From Schizochytrium sp. CCTCC M209059 (lineage: Eukaryota; Sar; Bigyra; Thraustochytrida; Thraustochytriidae): 64,000 nt of DNA. A program made the position numbers and the translations under genes. Positions 55,266 to 64,000 of the stretch are shown piece by piece. The notes beneath the pieces are model-generated. The model was not told the origin of the DNA, did no database searches, and worked only from the letters and a program-made list of their open reading frames with translations. The DNA lies in assembly GCA_000818945.1 (NCBI GenBank), contig KN805407.1, positions 67,320 through 131,319 of the forward strand, written 5' to 3'. Within the stretch, counting starts at the first letter, position 1; the number at the start of each line of letters is the position of its first letter.

Positions 55266-58200
55266 ATGTTGAAAGCTAGCTGCTTCGGCGTCGTGCCGAA
55301 GGAGAAGCGCGGCCTCGCCGCAGCGACGTCAAGCCCCGGCCGGGGCATTCTGCCGGCCGCGGCGGCGCCGGGTCGCGGACCCTGCGCCGCGGCAGCGGGC
55401 GCCGCGCGCGCCCGCGCCGCTATGGAGCGACCGAACGAGGGCGACGGCGCAGGGCTGTCGCCCTCCTCCTCCTACCTGCACAACAACCACCCCAGCGGCG
55501 ACGCGGATAACGCCCGCTTCGTGGACGACGACAGCCCGCTCCTCGCGGACTTCGACCTGCTGCAAGAGCACGAGCCTGTGAGCCCGCGCGCTGCCGCGCT
55601 CGCCCGCGACGGTCACACGCCAGGCCAGCACCGCCTGCAGCAGCACCAGCATCAACAACACTCTCTCATCTTCGCCCATGCGGGAGACGCCGCCGCGCCG
55701 GCCGCCGTCGCGCGCGACGAGGAGGACGGCGGCAAGGCCAACGCGACCGGCCACAATGGGAACGCCGCCTTGGGTTTGTCGCGGAAGCGAGGCGCAGCCT
55801 CGCGAGCAGGCGGGTCGCCTTCGGAGACAGCGCCCAGGTTGCAAGATGCAAGCAGGCTGGGCTCCGCCGACGACGCGACGGCCGTGCAGGGCGCCATCTT
55901 TGCGAACAGGACCGAGGAAATAGGGATGGCGAGCACAAGCGGCATGCAAACGAATGGCAAGATTCCTCTAACATCGGTCAAGTATCAGCGTCTTCGTCAG
56001 GGCCATGACGAGGCGTCAGGGCAGCAGCCACATGAGCCGCTGCCGCCGGGGGGGCGGCGGCGCTCTCGTCGCGCCGAGGACGCCAGCTCCGCGAGTGACG
56101 ATGCACAAATGACTGAATCTGCGTATGGCTCGATGCAAGCCGGAAATTTCACTCTTCCTGTCGTTAACGTCGGTCGTCCTGAAGACGATTCACTCGCAAA
56201 TGACCTTGGGAGCAATGCAGCACACCGCCGCCATCATCATCAACATTATCATCATCAACAACAACAACAACAACATCAACAAAAACAACAACGACAACAT
56301 CATCAACAACAACAAAAACAACAGCAACAACAACAGCAACCACAACCACAACAACAACAAAAACAACCGCAACCACAACCACAACAGCAAAACTCGAGCG
56401 ACAACCAGCAGCATCTCCAAAGGCGCCTGCCGCACTTTGATCCTAATCTTCGACCAGGGTCTGCTCCTGCTCAGCAGTTTCTACGTTCCTCAATGGCAGT
56501 CCACCCCGAAATGCCACCCGGAAATGAAGTTGGCCAAATCACAAATCATGGACAAGCGACGTCGGAAGCGCTCGCCACGGTTAACAGACGAACCACTTCC
56601 GATCCACATGTGACCTCGATGCCCTCGCACATTTATTCGTGCCCCACGCAGTTTCCCGGCCCAAGACCAGCCTACTGGACGCCTCATCCCGGTGCCGGGT
56701 GGGGCCATCCAAATATGCCGTGGCCGGCGCAAGGCGTGCAGAATATGCAGGGCATGCAGAACTTGAATGGCATGATGCCAAACTTTCCTTACTTGTATGG
56801 TGGGTACGGTCATCGACCTTTTGTCTATCCCAGAATGAATTCCAACATGTACAACAGCGCCTACTTTAACTTCATGCAACCACCACCTCAGATGCCGCAG
56901 CATTACTTTCAGCAAGCGCAAATGGGAGCTGCAGCCCATAGACAAAATCCAGGGAACGCGCAACAAGAGAATCAGTCGGGTTCGCAAGATCGTCAGCCAA
57001 GAGCACGCCCCAGACATCGCGCTGCCACCAATATCAAGTCTCCATCCGGTGATTCCCCCGACCACGGGAGTATGCCTGGTGAGGGTCAAAACGATAGTGC
57101 TGGCAGAGCCAGCAGCAGCAGCAGCGGCAGTGGTAGTGGCAGCGGCAGTGGCAGCAGCAGCAGCAGGAGTAGAAGCAGTGGCAGTGGCAGCGGCAACGGC
57201 AGTGAGAATGGGGGCTTGCAATCCCAAGACGCGGCGCCTGCCATTGCCCATCGGAAAAGCCGCAAAGCGCCGAAACAATGGGATGTGGACGCCGTCGCAG
57301 AGCTCATGCTCTTTGTGTGCAACAATCTGTCCAACAGCAATCGGCACACGCGAAATTGGGCTGCATGTGCAGAACGCTGGAACCGTCGTAAACCGAATTT
57401 GCTGTTGAGCAATGACGACCTCAAGATGAAGATCAAGCAGCTCGTTCACGAACGGCCCAATCGCTCGCAGCACAAGACTTGGAACCGTAGCAGCAAGGCC
57501 ACTTCTGAAAGCGAAGTGTACCATCTCTTGGCTCGCGTCGCACCGGAACCCCCAGATCTCCCCCTGGTGAACATGGCGCGCTATATGTTCCATCGCCGCT
57601 TCAGCGAGGCGCTCCCCGCGCCACTCACGACGAGTCACGGCAAACGCGGAACGCCTCTTGTCGTTGGCACCGAGGGTTTTCCCAAGGAAGGATACGCCGG
57701 AAGCGATGCCGTCTCCGTCACCTCGTCAGTGACGGGTTCGGAGTTGCAAACAGGCGCTGGAGCTTCATCAGCATCTTCCACGACGACTTCGTCAACGTCC
57801 CGCGGGAGCTCGCGACCGACGCGGGGGCGTCGCGAGCCCCGTGGCTACCTTGGTCTTCTGGCCTGGGCGGAAACTTATCGCAAGATCGTTGTCCAATGGA
57901 TGCGCTTGGCGCACATGCAGCATGGCATGAGCGTTTACGACCTGCAACGTGCGCTGAGTCAAATTTTCACGCCATACGACATCAGTCTCGTCCTTCGCGG
58001 CGGATGCACCTGTCCGGCGTGCGCGCCGTGGGGCCTAAGCTGGAACCCCCTTGCATTCACTGCTTCGTCCGACGGCCAGCTCCAGCTCGCGCACACGCGA
58101 ACACACCTTCGCATTTTGCGTGAGATTCTCGCGTGCTATGACTCGTCTCTACACAACCACAGTCTACAGATGTGGTATAAGGCTGCGGTCGCCAGCGTTG

Positions 58201-58397
58201 AGGCTGCCGCGACGTGGTCCATTGACGAGTTTTCAGATTTTGTGGAGCCCTTGCTCGTGAGCATGAAGGATTTCGCCGCCCATTCTGCACATTTGCGCAT
58301 TTTTTATTCCCAGACCGCCGACAGCAATCGCAGCGCTTCTGTCGCTTCCATTCTTCAGAGCGTCGTTGCAGATAAGACGGCCTTTGGCGAAGCATGA
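55266..58397 (+). CDS. Large disordered protein A with CxCxxCxxW module (novel family, tandem paralogue 1)
   Basis: A 1043-residue protein I do not recognise. The N-terminal 670 residues are disordered: an Ala/Gly start, a His/Gln/Pro tract encoded at about 56227-56393, a Pro/Met/Tyr/Gln-rich stretch (about 470-570) and a Ser/Gly run (57106-57210). Two ordered modules follow. Module 1 (about 672-800) has helical segments with RNWAACAERW, LVHERPNRSQHKTW and LVNMARYMFHRR. Module 2 (about 860-1010) has GGCTCPACAPW (Cys914, Cys916, Cys919, Trp922), then THLRILREILACYD and TWSIDEFSDFVEPL (Trp984). Both modules recur in the same order in the next gene. Composition suggests a nuclear regulator, but no DNA-binding family is proven. 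The start is 55266; an alternative ATG at 55422 would drop the Ala-rich lead. The gene is intronless. Confidence 0.8.
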   Translation: MLKASCFGVVPKEKRGLAAATSSPGRGILPAAAAPGRGPCAAAAGAARARAAMERPNEGDGAGLSPSSSYLHNNHPSGDADNARFVDDDSPLLADFDLLQEHEPVSPRAAALARDGHTPGQHRLQQHQHQQHSLIFAHAGDAAAPAAVARDEEDGGKANATGHNGNAALGLSRKRGAASRAGGSPSETAPRLQDASRLGSADDATAVQGAIFANRTEEIGMASTSGMQTNGKIPLTSVKYQRLRQGHDEASGQQPHEPLPPGGRRRSRRAEDASSASDDAQMTESAYGSMQAGNFTLPVVNVGRPEDDSLANDLGSNAAHRRHHHQHYHHQQQQQQHQQKQQRQHHQQQQKQQQQQQQPQPQQQQKQPQPQPQQQNSSDNQQHLQRRLPHFDPNLRPGSAPAQQFLRSSMAVHPEMPPGNEVGQITNHGQATSEALATVNRRTTSDPHVTSMPSHIYSCPTQFPGPRPAYWTPHPGAGWGHPNMPWPAQGVQNMQGMQNLNGMMPNFPYLYGGYGHRPFVYPRMNSNMYNSAYFNFMQPPPQMPQHYFQQAQMGAAAHRQNPGNAQQENQSGSQDRQPRARPRHRAATNIKSPSGDSPDHGSMPGEGQNDSAGRASSSSSGSGSGSGSGSSSSRSRSSGSGSGNGSENGGLQSQDAAPAIAHRKSRKAPKQWDVDAVAELMLFVCNNLSNSNRHTRNWAACAERWNRRKPNLLLSNDDLKMKIKQLVHERPNRSQHKTWNRSSKATSESEVYHLLARVAPEPPDLPLVNMARYMFHRRFSEALPAPLTTSHGKRGTPLVVGTEGFPKEGYAGSDAVSVTSSVTGSELQTGAGASSASSTTTSSTSRGSSRPTRGRREPRGYLGLLAWAETYRKIVVQWMRLAHMQHGMSVYDLQRALSQIFTPYDISLVLRGGCTCPACAPWGLSWNPLAFTASSDGQLQLAHTRTHLRILREILACYDSSLHNHSLQMWYKAAVASVEAAATWSIDEFSDFVEPLLVSMKDFAAHSAHLRIFYSQTADSNRSASVASILQSVVADKTAFGEA
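56227..56393. repeat. CAA/CAT triplet repeat encoding Gln/His tract
   Basis: Mixed caa, cag, cat and aaa codons encode about 55 residues of Gln, His, Lys and Pro in protein A. The mixed codons suggest selection for composition as well as slippage. Confidence 0.9.
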
Positions 58398-59625
58398 ACG
58401 ATGCCTTCAGGATCAAGAAATGATTTTGAGGGCGCACCATCGATAGGTGGGATGCGCTTTCGCGTATTATTCCTGTATGACTTTCGGGCGTAGTCAGCAT
58501 GCATGATTTCTTTGGTCAAACGTCATGCTTTTCGGGTCGTCATGAACACCCCACTCGAAACACGACCAATGACAATTCCCTGTGTTTGAGTCCACCTTGG
58601 AATGTCAAACCACGCTCCCTTTTACTACCGACCTACTTTTTTTTTTCTAAAAATGAGAAATTGAGATTGCCTATGAATGAATGGATTGCGCTTTCGGTCC
58701 CCTTCTTTTCCCCAAAACGCTGCTTTTGCTTGCGCGTTTCCTTCTTTTCCTCTTCCCCTCAGGATCCAGCGACCCCTTGAATTCAACCAAAACTCTCTAC
58801 AGAAACTGCCCGCCAAAACCCTGCTACATTTTCATCAACCCATGAGTAATCGTACTACGCATCTTTGGCTGGCGCTCGCGACCCTCACGTACGAACCGTG
58901 GCTCTCTTGCCTCTCCCCGGCCCAGACAACCAGACGCGGTCTCGCCTGACCACACACTCAGACACACATACCGAGAAACTCACGCTCAAACGTGTCCCGT
59001 GACGACGACTTTACCCACTCATTTCGTGATACAACCGCCTTCCGCCATCTCGCCGCTGCGCTTGCAAACCCCGCCGCGTTTCTCCAAAATCCGCAGCACC
59101 GTCGCCTTTTTATGCGAGCCCGGCCGGCCAGGTTCTCCAGCGCGTCTATTCTGCGCTCTCGGGTGGCCAGCGCGGTGCACTGCAAATGAAGAATTGTAGT
59201 AGTACGTAGTATACTACTTCCTACTCTTTTCTGCGACGTCTGCTTTATTTTCCTACTACCTGCAACAACGCGAAGCCCGCGGCCTCCGGAACCCGCCCAG
59301 ACACGTCCAATACCCCCTCCCGGCGGCCCTCTTCCCGCCTAACGCCAGGCGCCGGCTCCGCAACCCGGGGCACTGCGCGTGTCTCGGCTAAACCCTAGAG
59401 TTGGCGGCATAGCGCGATAAGCAGCGGCGCTGCCGCCGCGACGCGCGAGCCCGCGCAGACCCGCAACCTGTGCGCGAAGCTCGACGCAGCCGCGCCCGCG
59501 CAGACAGCCGCCCCGACGCGCCGGCCAGAGAGGAGCAGCGCAGCGCAACGCAACGCAACGCAGCGCAACCCAGCTTACGCGCAGCGGCGCGGATCGCGTC
59601 GCGCTGGAGCGGGCGAAGTATCATC

Positions 59626-59668
59626 ATCTCGTCTCGTCGCGTCTCGTCTCGTCTCGTCTCGTCTCGCT
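59626..59668. repeat. (TCTCG)n tandem repeat
   Basis: About eight five-base units (tctcgtctcgtcgcgtctcg and onward) lie in the leader of protein B. Confidence 0.9.
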
Positions 59669-59827
59669 CGCTCGACCCGCCGTCGAACGGAGAGCGCGCG
59701 AGCGAAGTCCTTGTTCGTCCCCCGACGCGCCACGCGAAGAAGGAGCGAGATCGCGCAGAGGCACGGCGGTACGTGCCGCAGCGACGTACCTGGTTTCGGC
59801 GGAAGGCTGTCGTACTCGTTGCGTCAA

Positions 59828-59859
59828 GGTGCACGTGAACGTGCACGTGCACGTGCACG
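59828..59859. promoter_or_regulatory. Array of CACGTG (G-box/E-box) palindromes
   Basis: ggtgcacgtgaacgtgcacg continuing tgcacgtgcacg gives three CACGTG cores within about 30 bases, about 160 bases upstream of the protein B start. CACGTG is the classic bHLH/bZIP target; a role here is inferred. Confidence 0.45.
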
Positions 59860-60012
59860 CGCCCATACGAGACGTTGGCACAAGCTGTCTCGGTCCCTCG
59901 GTCCCTCGCTCGCTAGCTCGCTCGCTCGTCCGCACGGAAAGGAGAGAAGTGCAAAGGGGAATAAGAACAGACGCTCTCATTTGCCTTCTGCGCGAGGCCA
60001 CGGAAGCGAACC

Positions 60013-61860
60013 ATGGCGCAAGAAGAGGAGCACGACATGCTGCTGCAGGCGCCGCTGGAGCCCACCCAGGATGAAGACTCCATCATGAAAGGATATGAAG
60101 ACGATGGCGAGGCCCTGCAGACGTCGCAGACGGCTGCCTTTGACGAGATGGACACCAGAACTGGCAAGGACGCGTCCGGTCTGGGATTCAATCAGGACCT
60201 CCTCGAGGAGGAAGTCGATCTTGGCGGCTCGCAACCCCCGGATCACGATGTGACCCTCGCAGCCTCGTACAATGACACTTTTGACGACGGCGTCGCCGCT
60301 GGGGGCCTCGTTGGCAGCGAGTTCGCGAACGAAGACCTCCAAGACCTCGAGGACCAATTAAGCAAGGACTCGCGCGGCTTTCACGTGAGCCCGCAAATGC
60401 ACGCTTGCGTGCAGCAACAAGAGATCCGTGCGAACAGCGTCCCCGATATTGACGCATTCATGGCCGCCACCGATGAAGCCTTCGACAAGGAGCTGATCGA
60501 GCCTTTATCCAATGAAATGCTCGCCTCAATGACGCTGGGCTGCAAGCGCATGGCCCCAGCTTGGTCACCTTCCGACGGAGCCGAAGAGAGCGACATGGAG
60601 ACCGCCGCCGCGCTCTCACCCCCGCAGACGCCCGTCTCGCCGCAGGGGTCCCCTGAGTCCGCGCAACAAACGCCGGCATCTGTATCCGTGCCCATGCGAG
60701 CAGCGATTCCCGTGACGCGTCGCCAAAACGTGCCGCGGCCCACTAGAGAGTCCCAGCTCACGGTGCAACAGACCATTACCGTTTACAGCACTCTTGCTTA
60801 TCAGTTGAACAACACGGTGCGGCGTGAGCGCAACTTTGCAGACATGTACAGGAAACTGTCTGAAGCGTACACGTGGATGCAGACCACCTTTACAGATCTT
60901 TCGCTCTTCAAGCAAAAAATTAAGCTTTACCTGCAGGAGCGACGCACTCGGCAAAATTTGAACTTTTGGAGAAAGCTCACGGCGAACCAAGGGGATCCCA
61001 AGAAAACGCTTAGCTTTCTCAAGTCAGAGTTCAGCCAGACGCTCATTCCCGAAAGCATCGACCTCGGCCCCATTGCCGAGTACCTGGCGCACTTGGTGGT
61101 CAAGAAGGCAAAATCCCCGGGTTGCATAAATGATTGGGATGCGGACGCGCGCAAGGCCATGATCGACCTTCTCGTCGCTGTGCACCAAGAGGAGGGTGTC
61201 GGCGCCTTTACGCTGGCGCACGGGGCCGTGTCTGGTTTAATCACACTCGGTGCTGTGGAGATGACCATCGTCTCCAATTGCACCTGCAAGACATGCGCAA
61301 GCTGGAATGTCCCATCGGGCAAACAGACGCACGAGACTATTTTGGCTTGGACGAAAACACGCATGAGCATCATGCGCAACGTGCTTTGCGCACACGTTGA
61401 AGCTGCTGACCGAGGCTCTTGGTCCACCTTTAAAACTCTTGCGCACCGGATTCCGCAAGTCGAGAACTGGTCTGTCGACCGACTCAACAACTTTGCTCAA
61501 AGCGTGCACAACACTGAATCCTGCGAGTTTTGCGCTCCCACCCGGAAGGTGCGCCGCAAGCGCAGCGGTACCGACGCTGACGATGAGGATGACTGCTGTT
61601 CAGTGTCATCATCTTCGTCGTCGTCTTCATCTTGCAGTGAAGACGAGGAGGGTGAATGCGAAAATGCGAATGCGGACACCTCCTTCGTCCCCATTCCTAG
61701 CGGAAAAGACCTTGAATTGCTTGCTTGGGAAGAGTCGGATATTCCCCTGCAGCTGCAGTTCGAGGACGAAGAGGACGAAATTGCCGGGGGTGCCGCGGGC
61801 TTGCCTACGCTTTCCGAAATTGCTTCTCTCACAGACGGCATTGCCAAGGTCACTGTCTGA
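60013..61860 (+). CDS. Disordered protein B with CxCxxCxxW module (novel family, tandem paralogue 2)
   Basis: A 615-residue relative of the preceding gene's product. The N-terminal 240 residues are acidic and disordered, with a Pro/Ser segment (SPPQTPVSPQGSPESAQQTP) containing possible SP phosphosites. Module 1 (about 244-370) aligns with protein A through RNFADMYRKL, YLQERRTRQNLNFW (Trp319, matching Trp739 of A) and LGPIAEYLAHLV. Module 2 (about 375-505) has SNCTCKTCASW (Cys423, Cys425, Cys428, Trp431, spacing identical to A), then TRMSIMRNVLCAH and NWSVDRLNNFAQSV (Trp486). A further CEFC follows near 505. The tail holds a Ser run and acidic stretches. The linker between modules is about 70 residues shorter than in A. 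No known family is recognised. The start ATG (aaccATGGCG) is in excellent context and the gene is intronless. Confidence 0.8.
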   Translation: MAQEEEHDMLLQAPLEPTQDEDSIMKGYEDDGEALQTSQTAAFDEMDTRTGKDASGLGFNQDLLEEEVDLGGSQPPDHDVTLAASYNDTFDDGVAAGGLVGSEFANEDLQDLEDQLSKDSRGFHVSPQMHACVQQQEIRANSVPDIDAFMAATDEAFDKELIEPLSNEMLASMTLGCKRMAPAWSPSDGAEESDMETAAALSPPQTPVSPQGSPESAQQTPASVSVPMRAAIPVTRRQNVPRPTRESQLTVQQTITVYSTLAYQLNNTVRRERNFADMYRKLSEAYTWMQTTFTDLSLFKQKIKLYLQERRTRQNLNFWRKLTANQGDPKKTLSFLKSEFSQTLIPESIDLGPIAEYLAHLVVKKAKSPGCINDWDADARKAMIDLLVAVHQEEGVGAFTLAHGAVSGLITLGAVEMTIVSNCTCKTCASWNVPSGKQTHETILAWTKTRMSIMRNVLCAHVEAADRGSWSTFKTLAHRIPQVENWSVDRLNNFAQSVHNTESCEFCAPTRKVRRKRSGTDADDEDDCCSVSSSSSSSSSCSEDEEGECENANADTSFVPIPSGKDLELLAWEESDIPLQLQFEDEEDEIAGGAAGLPTLSEIASLTDGIAKVTV

Positions 61861-62227
61861 TGTACTGCCTCGCTCGTTCGGCCATGCCAATAGAATATAA
61901 AGAGACTTACCATATTATAAAATCATCAATGTCTGCATGGCGTGTCTCAGTTTTAGGCCTCACCTTTCATAATGATTCTTGCGCAAAATCGTCCGCGAAA
62001 GAGGAGATCTATTCTGATTGATTGGCCTGTATCCTCTTCCACCGTGACGACTCTACTCAATCATGTTCTTTTCAACTCTTACAGTAGTTGTGGCTTCAAC
62101 TTTCACAATTTGTGGTACTACGCAAATGTGAAACGGAAAAGAAAATTGGATTGATCGAGCTTTAATTTGATTGTCTGCTAGTTGGTGCTGTCACCATCAG
62201 AGCTGCTGGCAAAGGGATCGTCAAATT
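61861..62227. other. Convergent AT-richer 3' region
   Basis: Lies between protein B (+) and the dynamin-like gene (-). AT-rich compared with surroundings; presumed 3' UTRs. No gene seen. Confidence 0.5.
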
Positions 62228-64000
62228 TTATGTTGACGAAACGCTCTCTTCGTCGGAGTCGTTCTTTTCATCATCGTCCGATGCGCATGCGCATTCTTCA
62301 GCGTCGCTGATAACGCTCTCGTCTTCGTCGCAGAGATCTTCCTCTTGGAGGACAGAAGCAGTCGTGCCATGGAGAAAGTTTTGGGGGAAAGTCTCCTCTT
62401 CAAGTGACGTTCGCAACTCGTCAGTGATGCCGCCCTCAATGAGGTACTTTGCGTATTGGAAATCCTCGGGAAGATCTTCCAGATCTTGCAGCTCCTGCAG
62501 GACATGCACGGTGCGGTAGACGGCATCGATTTGCTCCTCGATGCCTGAGCGCGTATCAAATACCTTGGGGTCCTCCCTGAGCTCAAACTCACAATCGGAG
62601 TAGAGACTTTTAGATAGAGTCTCGGCCGAGAACGAACTTGCGAGACTTACGAACAAGGACTCGCGAACGTTTGACCAGATCTGCTCGAAATCGATCGTGT
62701 CGCTCTTCTTTAAGAGGGCATCCTTTAGTTGCGCAGCTGCACAGAGATAGCCTTCTTCAATGATGGCTTCGGACGCTGCGTTGAAGCTGGCATCCAAGGT
62801 ATCTTCAATGTGCTTTCTGACAAAGAAGAAGCGCCCAATCTTGAGTGGAATCTTTGATTTGTCGAGCACTTCACGCATCACGAGCTCCTTGAAGCTATCC
62901 CATGCAGTGTATGCGAGACCTACAATATGGTTCTTGAGATCCACCTTGTGATCGCGGAAGAGATGGGCTCTGCGTGCGAGAGTTTCCGATTTCGGGAAAT
63001 CCAAGATGAAATTGAGACAAGCGGGGCTATCAATTTCCCCAAGCAATTTTGCTGTTGGCATGTCCATGAAGACGTCGAGGCCTCGCTTGATCTCGTCTTT
63101 GACCATTTTCTGCGTGATGGCTCGAGGTGTCATGCCAAGATCCCAGAGGTTGCTGAAGCGCACCTTGAGGGCGTCTCTGCAGCGCTGGAGCTCTGCATCC
63201 ACCCATTGGTCGCGCATGTACACGCGAATCATCTCATTCAATGCGTTCAAAACGCCAGACATGCCATGTTTGTCCGCATCATACTCCATGTCTTCGATAT
63301 CACAAGCTCTCCGCAGCGCGATCTCCTCTTGAGCAAAAGAGTCTCGCAAAGAGGTTATGTCAACGTGCCTTCGCGTGTCTCGATTCGCCACAGGGACGAC
63401 ACAGTCAACGTTCACGTCGTCTGGCATGACTGCGGGGTCGCGCTCGAGACGCGCCTTGAGGTTCTCCTCGCCACCTGGCATGTCGACCCTGGTCAGCACC
63501 ACAACGTTGGGTTTCTTGGCCTCACGCAACAATGGCCAGATGCCGTTGTTATGAAGCGATTCCGATCTCGCGGATACCACCGCAAGCACGAGGACGTGCT
63601 CTTGCTGAAGCATACGCTTTGTAATGCTCCTTGTGGCCTCTCTGGCAGCTTCTGGAGCCGTCACCATCCCGGGCAGATCAACCAGGTCAATGGTCGGCAC
63701 AGAGGGAGCGCGAATTTCAATCTGAACTTCGCGGTCGATGACCACATGGCGGAAATTGTCATCAGGGTGCTCTCTGCTGATGAACTCGCGAATCAGTTCC
63801 GCAACTTTCGAAGAGAATGGCTCGTCGGTCTGATCCCCTGTAACGCAAATCTGAGGATTTGTCTCACGAACAATCTCGCCCGTGTCGAGGTCCTTGACGC
63901 GGATCGTGACCTGATTCTGGTGACGACTTGTGCGAAGCATAAGTCGTACGGGCATACGCGTGCAGAATCTGCTGTCGCGCGGGAAGATGTCGCGCATGGC
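62228..64000 (-). CDS. Dynamin-like GTPase, 5' end beyond the window
   Basis: A dynamin-family large GTPase truncated by the window edge. The frame is open to base 64000 on the minus strand. The first visible residues (MRDIFPRDSRFCTRMPVRLML) match the segment just after the P-loop in dynamins (RDFLPRGSGIVTR-type switch 1). The visible GTPase motifs are TIDLVDLPGM (G3, about 63660-63690) and VVVLTRVDMPGG (G4, T-R-x-D in place of T-K-x-D). A stalk-like helical region follows, and an acidic, Cys-containing C-terminus (EDESVISDAEECACASDDDE). No PH or Pro-rich domain is visible. These proteins remodel membranes or, in MxA-like branches, self-assemble on other targets; the branch cannot be decided from this part. 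The ATG near 63997 is internal, so the P-loop exon lies outside. Confidence 0.82.
   Translation of the reverse strand, partial: AMRDIFPRDSRFCTRMPVRLMLRTSRHQNQVTIRVKDLDTGEIVRETNPQICVTGDQTDEPFSSKVAELIREFISREHPDDNFRHVVIDREVQIEIRAPSVPTIDLVDLPGMVTAPEAAREATRSITKRMLQQEHVLVLAVVSARSESLHNNGIWPLLREAKKPNVVVLTRVDMPGGEENLKARLERDPAVMPDDVNVDCVVPVANRDTRRHVDITSLRDSFAQEEIALRRACDIEDMEYDADKHGMSGVLNALNEMIRVYMRDQWVDAELQRCRDALKVRFSNLWDLGMTPRAITQKMVKDEIKRGLDVFMDMPTAKLLGEIDSPACLNFILDFPKSETLARRAHLFRDHKVDLKNHIVGLAYTAWDSFKELVMREVLDKSKIPLKIGRFFFVRKHIEDTLDASFNAASEAIIEEGYLCAAAQLKDALLKKSDTIDFEQIWSNVRESLFVSLASSFSAETLSKSLYSDCEFELREDPKVFDTRSGIEEQIDAVYRTVHVLQELQDLEDLPEDFQYAKYLIEGGITDELRTSLEEETFPQNFLHGTTASVLQEEDLCDEDESVISDAEECACASDDDEKNDSDEESVSST

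Larger units (their letters stand above)
58398..60012. other. Intergenic between the tandem paralogues
   Basis: A 1.6-kb stretch without a recognisable gene. It contains a TACGTA-type palindrome (gtagtagtacgtagtatact, 59196-59215), CGCAACGCAACG units (about 59540-59568), a TCTCG array (59626-59668) and the GTGCAC/CACGTG array (59828-59859). These form the promoter and leader of protein B. Confidence 0.5.

Overview
The window is nuclear DNA of a protist. It is GC-rich and gene-dense. Most genes are intronless; the few introns I could place are short (59 to 177 bases) and GT-AG. The gene content is eukaryotic: VPS45, a signal peptidase complex subunit, a reticulon, primase, PRP38, a STE7-type MAP kinase kinase, FYVE RhoGEFs, cryptochrome-DASH and ICMT. 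The mix of compact genes, homopolymeric amino-acid runs, cilium-linked proteins and a bacterial-type SohB peptidase suggests a stramenopile, most likely a thraustochytrid (Labyrinthulea). That placement is inferred from content only.

Layout. 0.5-8.5 kb: an HSDL2-like dehydrogenase, a SohB/S49 peptidase, a DUF2252 protein, a three-exon BART-domain protein and a serine racemase-like PLP enzyme. 9.3-19.5 kb: VPS45, SPCS2, a reticulon, a small BC-box protein, an IQ/Sfi1-like protein and a P1B metal ATPase. 19.9-31.7 kb: a double DH-PH-FYVE RhoGEF, a secreted Cys-containing protein, the primase small subunit in three exons, a double VTT-domain membrane protein, a calponin-homology protein and a UPF0193 protein. 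34.3-50.4 kb: a membrane-anchored reprolysin-like metalloprotease, ICMT, PRP38, CRY-DASH, a nucleotidyltransferase-fold protein, a myristoylatable FHA protein and a MAP kinase kinase. 50.4-55.3 kb: no convincing gene; a 371-bp diverged tandem repeat, simple repeats and an assembly gap. 55.3-61.9 kb: two large disordered proteins of the same unrecognised family in tandem. 62.2-64 kb: the 3' part of a dynamin-like GTPase that runs off the window.

Genes alternate strands with unusual regularity, giving nine head-to-head pairs with intervals of 0.4 to 2.6 kb. Several of these intervals carry a TACGTA-type palindrome or GATC repeats. Functional links are loose. Several genes serve the secretory and endomembrane system (VPS45, SPCS2, reticulon, VTT, FYVE RhoGEF, ICMT). 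Others relate to cilia or centrosomes (BART, UPF0193, Sfi1/IQ) or to signalling (MAPKK, RhoGEF, FHA). There is no operon logic.

The most novel items are the tandem paralogue pair at 55.3-61.9 kb, which shares a CxCxxCxxW module; an FHA protein whose second FHA domain appears split by an acidic insert; a primase small subunit that seems to lack most of the zinc-knuckle cysteines; and the repeated-module RhoGEF and VTT proteins.
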